64,000 nt of DNA from the NCBI GenBank assembly GCA_958366705.1, contig CATXCB010000009.1, positions 1-64,000 of the forward strand, given 5' to 3'. This stretch comes from an uncultured bacterium. GTDB taxonomy: Bacteria > Cyanobacteriota > Vampirovibrionia > Gastranaerophilales > Gastranaerophilaceae. The position numbers and the translations under genes were made by a program. Numbering within the stretch: position 1 is the first letter of the stretch; each line of letters begins with the position of its first letter. Of this stretch, positions 39,663 through 48,391 are shown piece by piece. The notes beneath the pieces are model-generated. The model ran no database searches. It had not been told where the DNA came from and saw only the letters and a program-made list of their open reading frames with translations.

Positions 39663-42600
39663 TTATGTTTTACCGCCTCTTGCAGCAGAAACAGCTGTTA
39701 CTTTTTTCATTTTCTTTTTAGATTCGATTATACTGTCATTGTTAAATCGTTCAAGTTTTATTGTTGTTTTGTCATCTGTTACTGTTGCACTTTTTATATC
39801 GGCTGCTGTAGTTGCTGATGCTGCTAAAAGTGCAGAATTGTCTGATGTATTTTCTATATTTACCGACTGTTGTTGGTTTTCTTCTTGAATTGGGATATTG
39901 TCGTTTGCATCATTTTTTGTGTTAATTACTCTTTCCGAATCGGAATTTTCAAGAGTTCGCTGGAGTAGTTTTATATCTCCATAGATATCTTCTTTATCGT
40001 CTATGGTTTTTGTTGATGAATTCAGAGCAATAATTTTATCTTCCAGAATTTGTGAAATTTTTGTATCTTCATTTAGCATATCATCAACTTTATTTGTTTG
40101 AGTGTTAATGATTTGCTCTGCATCATTAGTTTTATTGCTTACAGTTTCTTTGTTTCTTGTGTTAGATGCTGCTCTTGTCAGAATTTCTTCTTGCGCCGGA
40201 GTGTTTTTGTCTGTTGTTGTTTTTGGTCTGTTTTGAGCAGTTGATGTTTGTATGTTCTGGATATTTTCATTATTGTTTGCCAAATTTGTTGTAGGTATAT
40301 TTGCTTCAGTATTTTGATTATCTGCAGGTTGAATTTCTGTTGATGTTAATTCAGGAATATTTGCAGCTTGTATTGCTTTTTGGTTTTTGGCGGCTGTTTT
40401 TTGAGCTTCGCTTAATGCCAGGTTTGTATTTTGAATTTCATCTGAAGCCTCATTACTAGCTGCAATACCTATACCTCCGGCAATATTTGCGGCTGCTCCT
40501 GTTGCAACTTGAGCTGAACCTTCAATTATCTGTTTGGTTGCTTGTATAGACATTGTTTGTCCGATACTGTATGTGAACGGATTAAGCATTAATGCTATGC
40601 CGTTTTGAAGCAGTGGAATTCCTACAGACAGATTATATGTTCCAAATCCTGTAGTTATTGCTCCTGTAATTGTTGCGTTATTAGATATTTGTTTTGCATT
40701 TTGGTTTTGTACATTAAATTGCTGGTTTTGTTTTTGTAAATTTATTTTTGATTTTTGTCCTTTATTAGTTGAAGTGTTACTTGTTATAATTTCTTTATTC
40801 AAATCAGATGCAATTTTCTGATTTTCAGTGGAAATGTTGTTAATTTGACCAATTATTGGTTCAATTTCATTGTTTGTATCTGGCTGTGTATTTTGAATTT
40901 CATCTGATAATGCTGGTGTTATTGTTCCTGTTTTGTTTTCATTTTTATTGTCCGGTAAGTTTTGGTCAGAAGTGTTTTGAGGTGATTGTTTTTGTTCTGC
41001 TTGTGGCTGCGGAATTTTTTGAATACTGTCATTATTTTCTGCAGCTATAGAATCTAATTCTGCTAAATATGTTTCTGTTTCTTGTTGATTTGCTTGATAT
41101 TTACTTTGTATTTTAGTTTGTTCTTTTTGTAGTTTTGTAATATCTTTTTGCGCGGTATTGAATTCTTGCTGCATTGATTTTGTATCCTTAGAAATACCAG
41201 CTTCTCTTTCTCGTAAATTAGAAGTAGTAATTGAGGAAATGGTTGCAGCTTTAATTGCACCTTGAGGAGATCCTGTTACTGAAAGAGCTGTAAGAGGATT
41301 GTTGTTTGTTTGTGTTGTTTCTTGTGTTTTTTGATTATTTGAATCTTTATTTTGTTTTTGGTTGTTGTCTGCTATTTGTTGTTTTTCTTCATCAGTTAGT
41401 ATCTCTTGATTATCTAAATTTTCGTTTTGTATAGTATTGTTGCTGTCGTTTACTTCTTGATTGTTTTCTGTAGTTTGCGCAGGTGGATTTTTAGAGGTCT
41501 TCTGTTGAATATTTTGTTCTAAAGGTTGCTTATCCTTTGTAGGCTCAGGTTTTGTTGATTGAGTCAGTGTATTCTCAGTTTGAGTCTCTTCTGTTTTATC
41601 AGGATTATTTTCTTGTGGGGAGGGGTTATTTTTAGGCAAAAGATTTTGTACTGTGCGTGTGTATTCTTTTGCAAAACTTTCAAGTTCAATATTTTTGCCG
41701 CTGTTAACTTTTGATATTATATCGTTAGTGTTTGTTTCCAAGGCAGTTCCTGTATCCAGTGCTACTTTTTGTATTGAAGTTGTATTTACGCCATATAAAA
41801 TATCATTGAGTAAACCTGTATTTTGGTAAACTATTCCCTTTGTAGAGTGTGTTGCCATGTTATCATTGTAGTTTCTGCCAAGTTTTGATAAGTCTTCGGC
41901 AGCTTTTAATGTATTTTGGGAAAGTTGAATATTTTCACTTGCTTCTGAATTTAACATATTCATACTTGATAGTAATTCATCCAGTTCGTTAGAATCTGTT
42001 TGAAGTCGTTTCATAGTATTATTGTTAGAGTTATTCAGTATTTTGCTTAACTCATTGTATCTGGATTCTTCTGATTGGGATAAAGTTTTGTTTTTATTTT
42101 TTGTTTCAAGTTGTTTTAACTCATCTGACAGTTTTGTAATTTCTTGTATTGAATTTTTATAAGAGTTTTCTCTTTCTTCTTTTACCTCTTGGGCTTTGTC
42201 TACTGTTTTTTGAAACTCTTCTATCTTTAGCAGGTTGTCTTTTTGAGCGTTGTCAGCTTTATTGACATATTCTTTTGCTGTTTTTTGAATATTGTTAATA
42301 GAATTATCTCCGGTAATTTCTTCTGTTGAAGAATTATCGTCAAGGTTTGTTTCGTCAGAGATTATTTGATACGCTACGACATCTGATTCTTGTTGAGCAT
42401 GTGCCCATAGTAAAACATCTTCAGGAATTTTATATCCTGAATTTTCCATTTGTATAATTTCTTCGTATGAATAACCTGCCCATTGAGGATCTTGAATAGG
42501 GCATAGGGCAGCCTTTTTATGAAAAACTTCAGAGTATGCTCCTTTCATTTCTCGGACATCAATATTTCTAGCCATTGAAAGATAGTATTCATCAGAATAT

Positions 42601-42770
42601 TTTGTTCCGTTCTTGGCTTTTAATTTTTTTGCATACTCTACAACACGTTCACTGTATTGTTTTGCTAAATCAGCATCTATACTTACACCGGAAGTGTCGA
42701 CATCTCCTGATATATTAAAGTTTTCATTTCTTTTGTGAATTTTACTAATTCTCAATGTAGTGCCCTTCAT
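39663..42770 (-). CDS. Giant Gln/Asn/Thr-rich coiled-coil protein of unknown function
   Basis: This encodes a 1035-aa protein without signal peptide. The first 140 residues are folded (NGTKYSDEYYLSMARNIDVREMKGAYSEVF, DPQWAGYSYEEIIQMENSGYKIPEDVLLWAHAQ-like region). Residues about 150-360 are coiled coil, 360-680 mostly disordered Gln/Asn/Thr/Glu-rich sequence, about 690-770 a hydrophobic Gly/Ala-rich region that could insert in a membrane, and the rest again low complexity. It ends SAARGGKT. It resembles the 615-aa protein at 6993 in style. A secreted adhesin or internal scaffold are both possible; neither is shown. Confidence 0.7.
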   Translation of the reverse strand: MKGTTLRISKIHKRNENFNISGDVDTSGVSIDADLAKQYSERVVEYAKKLKAKNGTKYSDEYYLSMARNIDVREMKGAYSEVFHKKAALCPIQDPQWAGYSYEEIIQMENSGYKIPEDVLLWAHAQQESDVVAYQIISDETNLDDNSSTEEITGDNSINNIQKTAKEYVNKADNAQKDNLLKIEEFQKTVDKAQEVKEERENSYKNSIQEITKLSDELKQLETKNKNKTLSQSEESRYNELSKILNNSNNNTMKRLQTDSNELDELLSSMNMLNSEASENIQLSQNTLKAAEDLSKLGRNYNDNMATHSTKGIVYQNTGLLNDILYGVNTTSIQKVALDTGTALETNTNDIISKVNSGKNIELESFAKEYTRTVQNLLPKNNPSPQENNPDKTEETQTENTLTQSTKPEPTKDKQPLEQNIQQKTSKNPPAQTTENNQEVNDSNNTIQNENLDNQEILTDEEKQQIADNNQKQNKDSNNQKTQETTQTNNNPLTALSVTGSPQGAIKAATISSITTSNLREREAGISKDTKSMQQEFNTAQKDITKLQKEQTKIQSKYQANQQETETYLAELDSIAAENNDSIQKIPQPQAEQKQSPQNTSDQNLPDNKNENKTGTITPALSDEIQNTQPDTNNEIEPIIGQINNISTENQKIASDLNKEIITSNTSTNKGQKSKINLQKQNQQFNVQNQNAKQISNNATITGAITTGFGTYNLSVGIPLLQNGIALMLNPFTYSIGQTMSIQATKQIIEGSAQVATGAAANIAGGIGIAASNEASDEIQNTNLALSEAQKTAAKNQKAIQAANIPELTSTEIQPADNQNTEANIPTTNLANNNENIQNIQTSTAQNRPKTTTDKNTPAQEEILTRAASNTRNKETVSNKTNDAEQIINTQTNKVDDMLNEDTKISQILEDKIIALNSSTKTIDDKEDIYGDIKLLQRTLENSDSERVINTKNDANDNIPIQEENQQQSVNIENTSDNSALLAASATTAADIKSATVTDDKTTIKLERFNNDSIIESKKKMKKVTAVSAARGGKT

Positions 42771-42834
42771 CCATATGGTTATACTTGTATAATTAACGGA
42801 ATTTTGGCAGCTATCTTTAGTAATTTGAAAAAAA

Positions 42835-42889
42835 AACTGAAATCTTTAACAAATTGTTACATATAACAAGTTTATTAAAGGTTTCAGTT
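42835..42889 (-). terminator. Terminator of trxA
   Basis: AACTGAAA-T-CTTTAA (42835-42849) pairs with TTAAAG-G-TTTCAGTT (42875-42889), with an inner TTGTTA/TAACAA stem, and nine T's follow on the minus strand. Confidence 0.85.
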
Positions 42890-42916
42890 CTTGAATTTTA
42901 AATATGATTTAAATGT

Positions 42917-43240
42917 TTAAATATGTTTTTCGATATTTGATATGATTGTAGACTTTGGCATTAATCCTGTCATTCTTTCTACAGCTTCGCCGGATTTGAA
43001 TATCATAAGAGTAGGAAGTCCGCTGATAGAATATTCTTTAGCAATATTTAAGCTTTCTTCAACATTAACTTTTACGAATCTTACTTTGCTATCATAATTT
43101 TTAGCAAGTTCTTCAATAACTGGAGCAAGTTTTCTGCAAGGTCCGCACCAGGTTGCCCAGAAATCTACAACAACAGGAATTTCAGATTGTAAAACTTCAT
43201 GTTCAAACATGCCGTCTTTTACTTCAAAAATATTATCCAT
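42917..43240 (-). CDS. trxA: Thioredoxin
   Basis: This encodes a 107-aa thioredoxin with the active site WCGPC (C32, C35), the preceding VVVDFWAT strand and the cis-proline loop SISGLPTLMIFKSG. It reduces disulfides in cytoplasmic proteins with electrons from thioredoxin reductase, which is not in this window. GGGGA precedes the ATG. It is a single-gene unit with a strong terminator. Confidence 0.96.
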   Translation of the reverse strand: MDNIFEVKDGMFEHEVLQSEIPVVVDFWATWCGPCRKLAPVIEELAKNYDSKVRFVKVNVEESLNIAKEYSISGLPTLMIFKSGEAVERMTGLMPKSTIISNIEKHI

Positions 43241-43333
43241 AATTTTGTCCCCATAATTTAACTAACACTTCACATTTTATCATGGAAAAAATTTTTGTGC
43301 TATCATCTATATAGTACTAATTAGGACAAAGAA

Positions 43334-44248
43334 ATGGCGAGAAAAAAAGTAATTGAGATAGTTTTAGACACTGAAACAACAGGATTGGATTACACTAGAG
43401 AAAAAATGGTTGAGTTTGCTGCACTCAGGCTTGAAAACGGCAAAATAAAAGACGAGTTTCAAACTTTGATAAATCCACAGCAGCATATTAGAAAATCAAG
43501 TATTGCAATTCATGGTATAACTGCGGATATGGTTGCGGATGCACCTACAGAAGCTGAAGTTATGCCTAAAATTTTAGAGTTTATCGGAGATTATCCGATA
43601 GTTGCTCATAATGCAATATTTGATTATACATTTATCAATGAAGCTTCAAAACGTGTCACAGGTAGTGAAATTAAAAATGAGAGAATTGATACCCAACAAA
43701 TGTTTAAAGAAGTTTATCCAGAGTTGGATGCGCATGGTTTGAATGCTTTAACTGAAAAATTTAAAGTAGAATTAAAAGATCATCATAGGGCAATGGGTGA
43801 TACAATGGGATTGGCGTTGGCTTATCCAAAGTTAAAAAAATTATATTTGCAGAAGTATGATTGGGAAAATAAGCAGCTTGAAAATGTGGAATACCTTTTT
43901 GAAAGATTTTTGCGTATTCAGCAGACTGTTACTACTCTTCAATCTGAATTACAGGATTTAAAATCTATATTTAAACTATATTTTGATTTGGGTGGAAGTT
44001 CTATTACCTCTCAGGAAGGTGATTTGCTGCTTTATAATTCAAAACAAACTTTTGGTTATGATTTTGAACAAATAAAACCTGTTCTGGAAGAAATAGGAGC
44101 TCTTGAAAGAGCTACAAAATTAAATACCGGATTTATTGACAGATTAGTTAACGGACATAGTCTCGATGATGAAAAACGGGAAATTATTAAAAATGCCAGA
44201 CATGAACTAACTGAAACAAGAAATATTCAAGTAATTAAGAATAAATAG
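43334..44248 (+). CDS. DnaQ-like 3'-5' exonuclease
   Basis: This encodes a 304-aa protein whose first 170 residues form a DEDDh exonuclease domain: DTETTG (D12, E14), HNAIFDYTF, and HHRAMGDTMGLA with the last His and Asp. It resembles the exonuclease part of PolC or the epsilon subunit of DNA polymerase III, used for proofreading or repair. The C-terminal 130 residues are helical and not recognised. It starts with AGGA upstream and is followed after 13 bases by a transporter gene. Confidence 0.85.
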   Translation: MARKKVIEIVLDTETTGLDYTREKMVEFAALRLENGKIKDEFQTLINPQQHIRKSSIAIHGITADMVADAPTEAEVMPKILEFIGDYPIVAHNAIFDYTFINEASKRVTGSEIKNERIDTQQMFKEVYPELDAHGLNALTEKFKVELKDHHRAMGDTMGLALAYPKLKKLYLQKYDWENKQLENVEYLFERFLRIQQTVTTLQSELQDLKSIFKLYFDLGGSSITSQEGDLLLYNSKQTFGYDFEQIKPVLEEIGALERATKLNTGFIDRLVNGHSLDDEKREIIKNARHELTETRNIQVIKNK

Positions 44249-44261
44249 GAGAAAAAGACTT

Positions 44262-45680
44262 ATGTTAAAAGGATTAAGTGCATTTTATAAAGAACCTCCT
44301 GTAAAAGAACCTATACAAGATTCTGAAAAAGTAGATTCAATGTATAAACATTGGAGGTTAAGAATATTCTATGCTTGTTTTATAGGGTATACAATATTCT
44401 ATCTTTGTAAGAAAAATATTGCAGTCGCATTGCCGGGTATTATGGCAGAATTTCATTATTCAGCAACAGAATTAGGTTTGTTGGGCAGTTCTCTATACTT
44501 AACTTATGGTATAGGTAAATTTGTTAACGGCGTATTGGCAGATGGTGCTGATGTTAGAAAATTTTTCCCTACAGCGTTATTAATGACTGCAATTGCTAAT
44601 ATATTGTTTGCACTGGCTCCAAATGCTGTGAGTATATTAGGTTTGAGCACAAAAATGTCAGCAATGGTTCTGTTATGGACTTTAGCATTTTTATGGGGTG
44701 TAAGCGGCTGGTTTCAATCAGCAGGTTTTCCGGCAGTTGCTAAGAGTTTAACTTACTGGTATTCAAATTCTGAACGCGGGACAAAATGGTCATTATGGTC
44801 TTGTTCACATCAGACAGGTACATTTTTAAGTTTTATTCTTGCCGGTCATATCGCTGCTCATTTTGGCTGGAGAGCTGCATTTTTAGTTCCCGGTGCGCTG
44901 GCTGTTGTTACTGCAATCTGGTTGTTTGACAGACTTCGTGACAGACCTCAGTCTTTAGGACTTCCTGATGTTGAAGTTTATCGAAATGAACCTGTAAAAG
45001 AAACATCTTGCAGTGAGAAAAAAGAAGAAGACGATATGTCTTATGTTCAGATTTTTAAAAAATATGTTCTATGTAATAAAACAATCTGGTTATTAGCTAT
45101 TGCATATATCTTTGTATATATTATCAGATTCGGCGCAGAAGACTGGATGATTATGTATCTGAAAAATGCAAAAAATATTGAACTGAAAGATGCAACAAAT
45201 ATGATAGCATCATTACCTCTTGTTGGTATTTGCGGGACAGTTTGTGCAGGTTTGATTTCTGATAAATTGTTTAAAGGAAAAAGAGCTCCGGTTAACTTAA
45301 TTTATTTAGTCGGTGTTATTCTTGCAATTATTGCTTTGAAATTTAATACAATTAATGCTTTAAACTATGTTATTATCGGTTTATTAGGGGCATTTACATA
45401 TGGTCCGCAAATGATGATAGGCGGTCTTTGTGCAGTTGAATCAAGCTCTAAAAAAGTAGCTTCAGCAGCTTCTGGTTTTACCGGAACATTTGGCTATATC
45501 GGTGCATTTTTGTCAGCAACAGGGACAGGATTCCTTGTAGATAAATTAGGTACTAACGGTAATCAGAATTGGGATGGGGCTATATACTTCTGGTTAGTAT
45601 CAGGAATCATATGTTTAATAATTTGTACAATTTTAGCTATTGAAGAATATAAAAAAGATTCTAAGAAGTCAGAAGCTTAA
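44262..45680 (+). CDS. MFS transporter, organophosphate:phosphate antiporter family
   Basis: This encodes a 472-aa major facilitator protein of the GlpT/UhpT (OPA) family with about 12 membrane segments. The family features are FYLCKKNIAVALPGIMAEF in the first segment, the GWFQSAGFPAVAKSLTYWYSNSERGTKW-type region (cited in parts: GWFQSAGFPAVAK, YSNSERGTKWS) and a long central loop. Substrates are sugar phosphates or glycerol-3-phosphate exchanged for phosphate. AGGAGAAA precedes the ATG. The link with the exonuclease gene upstream looks positional only. Confidence 0.88.
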   Translation: MLKGLSAFYKEPPVKEPIQDSEKVDSMYKHWRLRIFYACFIGYTIFYLCKKNIAVALPGIMAEFHYSATELGLLGSSLYLTYGIGKFVNGVLADGADVRKFFPTALLMTAIANILFALAPNAVSILGLSTKMSAMVLLWTLAFLWGVSGWFQSAGFPAVAKSLTYWYSNSERGTKWSLWSCSHQTGTFLSFILAGHIAAHFGWRAAFLVPGALAVVTAIWLFDRLRDRPQSLGLPDVEVYRNEPVKETSCSEKKEEDDMSYVQIFKKYVLCNKTIWLLAIAYIFVYIIRFGAEDWMIMYLKNAKNIELKDATNMIASLPLVGICGTVCAGLISDKLFKGKRAPVNLIYLVGVILAIIALKFNTINALNYVIIGLLGAFTYGPQMMIGGLCAVESSSKKVASAASGFTGTFGYIGAFLSATGTGFLVDKLGTNGNQNWDGAIYFWLVSGIICLIICTILAIEEYKKDSKKSEA

Positions 45681-45706
45681 TTAATATTTATTAAATAATA
45701 TATAGT

Positions 45707-45740
45707 AAAAAAGACAGTGTATTTAAACTCTGTCTTTTTT
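45707..45740. terminator. Terminator between convergent genes
   Basis: AAAAAAGACAG (45707-45717) pairs with CTGTCTTTTTT (45730-45740), between the transporter gene and purB, with T-runs on both sides. Confidence 0.85.
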
Positions 45741-45780
45741 ATTGCCTTATTATAAATCTATAAATTGCCGTTTATAAACT

Positions 45781-47073
45781 TTAAATTCCAAATCTAGAAT
45801 AAATTTCGTTGATGTTTTGTAAGAAAGCTTGTTTATCAAATATTTTTTCAATTTCTTCGTTCGTTAAAAGATTCGTTACTTCGTTGTCTTTTAATAAATT
45901 GGCTTTGAAGTCTCCGTGGTTTTGAAAAGCATCAAGAGCATTTCTTTGAACTATTACATACGCATCTTCTCTGGATAATCCTTTTGCTACAAGAGATAAT
46001 AATACTTTTTGAGAAAATACTATTCCGCCAAATTTATCTGTATTTTTGAGCATATTATCTTCATGAACGACAATATTTTCCATTAGACCGTTGAACCTGT
46101 TCAACATAAAGTCTATTAGAGTAAAGCTGTCAGGGAAAATAATTCGCTCTGCAGAAGAATGAGAGATGTCTCTTTCGTGCCATAGCGGAATATTTTCTAA
46201 TGCAACAATAGAATTTGCTCTTACGACTCTAGCTAATCCGCAAAGATTTTCGCTCAATACAGGGTTTTTCTTATGCGGCATAGCTGATGAACCTTTTTGA
46301 CCTTTTCCAAAACCTTCTTCAAGTTCCAGAACTTCTGTTTTTTGCAGGTGTCTTATTTCTGTTGCAAATTGTTCAATAACACTGGCAATTAGCGCTAGAG
46401 ATTGCATAAGGTAAGCATGGTAATCTCTTGCTATAATTTGAGTTGATATTCTTGCAGGTTTTAAATTAAGGTGCTTGCAGGTAATTTTCTCAACTTCTGT
46501 TGAAATATTACTATAAGTTCCTACAGGACCGGAAATCTGCCCAATACGGATTTGTTCTAATGCATGTTCAAAGTTTTCTTTTTGACGCTCTAGAATGTCT
46601 ATCCATGAGCATAATTTTGCACCGAAAGTCATAATTTCTGCATGAATCCCATGCGAACGCCCTATGCAGATTGTTGTTTTATGTTTACTTGCAAGATTTT
46701 TTAGTGTTTTTATTGTTTTTTCTAAATCTTCTTTTATAAGTTTTCCGCTGTCTTGAATTTGAAGAGCGAAAGCTGTATCAATAACATCAGAACTTGTCAT
46801 TCCAACGTGTACATATCTGCCTAAATCTCCAAGGCTTTCGTTTACGCAGGTTAAAAAAGCTATAACATCGTGTCTTACTTCTTTTTCTATTTCGTCAATT
46901 CTTTCAACTGTAAAACTTGCTTTTTGGCGAATTTCTTTAGTAGCTTCTTCAGGAATTGTTCCTAATTCTGCATAAGCATCACAAACTGCCAGTTCTACCT
47001 GTAAATAATAATCAAATTTGGAATTCAATTCCCAAATTTTTGCCATTTCCTGTCTTGAATATCTTTCTATCAT
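45781..47073 (-). CDS. purB: Adenylosuccinate lyase
   Basis: This encodes a 430-aa adenylosuccinate lyase, acting twice in purine synthesis (SAICAR to AICAR, and adenylosuccinate to AMP). The fumarase-superfamily signature GSSAMPHKKNP is present with MTSSDVIDTA and RSHGIHAE. Length is normal. No Shine-Dalgarno site precedes the ATG; TGATAAAAT ends seven bases before it, so the transcript is probably leaderless. Confidence 0.97.
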   Translation of the reverse strand: MIERYSRQEMAKIWELNSKFDYYLQVELAVCDAYAELGTIPEEATKEIRQKASFTVERIDEIEKEVRHDVIAFLTCVNESLGDLGRYVHVGMTSSDVIDTAFALQIQDSGKLIKEDLEKTIKTLKNLASKHKTTICIGRSHGIHAEIMTFGAKLCSWIDILERQKENFEHALEQIRIGQISGPVGTYSNISTEVEKITCKHLNLKPARISTQIIARDYHAYLMQSLALIASVIEQFATEIRHLQKTEVLELEEGFGKGQKGSSAMPHKKNPVLSENLCGLARVVRANSIVALENIPLWHERDISHSSAERIIFPDSFTLIDFMLNRFNGLMENIVVHEDNMLKNTDKFGGIVFSQKVLLSLVAKGLSREDAYVIVQRNALDAFQNHGDFKANLLKDNEVTNLLTNEEIEKIFDKQAFLQNINEIYSRFGI

Positions 47074-47080
47074 AGTTTAG

Positions 47081-47089
47081 ATTTTATCA
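47081..47089 (-). promoter_or_regulatory. Extended -10 of purB
   Basis: TGATAAAAT on the minus strand ends seven bases before the ATG, predicting transcription from at or next to the start codon. Confidence 0.55.
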
Positions 47090-47210
47090 TGAAATATGAA
47101 CAAATGGTAACAATATTTTTTTTCTTGATTGTAAATAACTTTGTAAAAAGAAGTTTTTGTGTTATTATTGGTTCACTAGAAGAAGAATACTTTTTAAAAA
47201 GGGGAAAAAT

Positions 47211-47768
47211 ATGATTTCAGTAAACGATTTTAAAACAGGCTTGACAGTTGAGTTGGACAACGGTCTATGGTCTGTAGTTGAGTTTTTGCATGTAAAACCT
47301 GGTAAAGGTGCTGCATTTGTTCGTTCTAAGTTAAAAAACGTTATCACAGGACAGGTTGTTGAAAAAACATTTAGAGCAGGTGAAAAAGTTGCAAAAGCTA
47401 CTTTAGATAGAAGAGAAATGCAATATTTATACAAAGAAGGTTCAGCATATGTAATGATGGACAATGAAACTTATGATCAATTACATGTTGAAGAAGCTCA
47501 AATTGGCAGCGGTATTAAATATTTAAAAGAAAATATGAATGTAATGATTTTAACACATGAAGGAAAAGTTATCGGTGTTGATATCCCTGCTCACGTTGAA
47601 TTGGCAGTTGTTGATACTCCTCCGTCTGAAAAAGGAAACACTTCTCAAGGCGGTACAAAACCTGCAACATTAGAAACAGGTGCGGTAGTAAACGTTCCTT
47701 TCTTTGTAGCTAACGGTGATATTATCAGAGTTGACACCAGAACAAATGAATATTTAGACAGATGCTAG
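47211..47768 (+). CDS. efp: Elongation factor P
   Basis: This encodes a 185-aa EF-P, which relieves ribosome stalling at proline stretches. It starts MISVNDFKTGLTVELDNGLW; the loop VKPGKGAAFVRSK holds the conserved Lys32 that is modified in many bacteria. The C-terminal domain has KPATLETGAVVNVPFF and DTRTNEYLDR. The start at 47211 has AAAGGGG upstream; a longer frame from 47157 covers the leader. It is followed by accB, an arrangement also seen in cyanobacteria and others. Confidence 0.97.
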   Translation: MISVNDFKTGLTVELDNGLWSVVEFLHVKPGKGAAFVRSKLKNVITGQVVEKTFRAGEKVAKATLDRREMQYLYKEGSAYVMMDNETYDQLHVEEAQIGSGIKYLKENMNVMILTHEGKVIGVDIPAHVELAVVDTPPSEKGNTSQGGTKPATLETGAVVNVPFFVANGDIIRVDTRTNEYLDRC

Positions 47769-47775
47769 TCTTGAT

Positions 47776-47837
47776 GTCATTCTGAGGCGATACTTTTGTA
47801 AGATTTTTCGCTAGCATGTTTAAACCCGAAGAATCTT
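47776..47837. repeat. GTCATTCTGA..GAAGAATCTT dispersed repeat
   Basis: The ends GTCATTCTGAGGCGA and CGAAGAATCTT match the repeat at 36320, but here about 35 bases containing TCGC lie between them. It occupies most of the efp-accB spacer. Confidence 0.45.
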
Positions 47838-47867
47838 ATATATTTTGACTTATAGGAAAGGCAAATT

Positions 47868-48320
47868 ATGAAATTTGAAACAGATTATATAGAAAAATTG
47901 GCAAAAATTATATCTGAAACAGGCTTGACAGAAATTTCTCTAGAAGATGGAGAACAAGCTATTACATTAAGAAAAGATGTTATTGTTTCAGCAGCTCCTC
48001 AAGTTGTAGCTGCAGCTCCTTCTGCTCCGGCTTCAGCTCCGTCAGCTCAGCCTGCAGCAAGTGCTCCGGCAGCACCTGCTAAAAAAGGTACTCCAATTAC
48101 ATCTCCAATGGTTGGAACTTTCTACAAATCACCTTCTCCGGATGCAGCTCCTTTTGTGTCTGTTGGTGATACTGTGAAAAATGGCGATGTGGTTTGTATT
48201 GTTGAAGCTATGAAAATGATGAACGAAATTAAAGCAGAGGTTGCCGGTAAAGTCCTTGAAATTTGTGTTGAGGATGGACAACCTGTTGAATTTGGTCAAG
48301 TTCTTATGTATGTAGAATAA
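47868..48320 (+). CDS. accB: Biotin carboxyl carrier protein of acetyl-CoA carboxylase
   Basis: This encodes a 150-aa BCCP. The N-terminal 40 residues are the AccC-docking part, residues 41-72 an Ala/Pro-rich flexible linker, and the C-terminal 75 residues the biotinyl domain with EAMKMM, where Lys116 carries biotin. It acts in the first committed step of fatty acid synthesis. AAAGGC precedes the ATG. accC follows after 71 bases that contain a hairpin. Confidence 0.97.
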   Translation: MKFETDYIEKLAKIISETGLTEISLEDGEQAITLRKDVIVSAAPQVVAAAPSAPASAPSAQPAASAPAAPAKKGTPITSPMVGTFYKSPSPDAAPFVSVGDTVKNGDVVCIVEAMKMMNEIKAEVAGKVLEICVEDGQPVEFGQVLMYVE

Positions 48321-48332
48321 TAATTTTAAAAT

Positions 48333-48370
48333 ATTAGAAAGTGAACGGTTATATCTGTTCACTTTCTAAT
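48333..48370 (+). other. Hairpin between accB and accC
   Basis: A perfect 14-bp stem ATTAGAAAGTGAAC/GTTCACTTTCTAAT with a 10-base loop is followed only by ATTTGAT, so it is a weak terminator or an RNA processing site that could set the accB:accC ratio. Confidence 0.6.
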
Positions 48371-48391
48371 TTGATAAGGGATATTTGAAAA

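Noticed and set aside
47157..47210. Longer N-terminus of EF-P
   Set aside because: The upstream codons cover the leader and the AAAGGGG site; family length and start agree with 47211.
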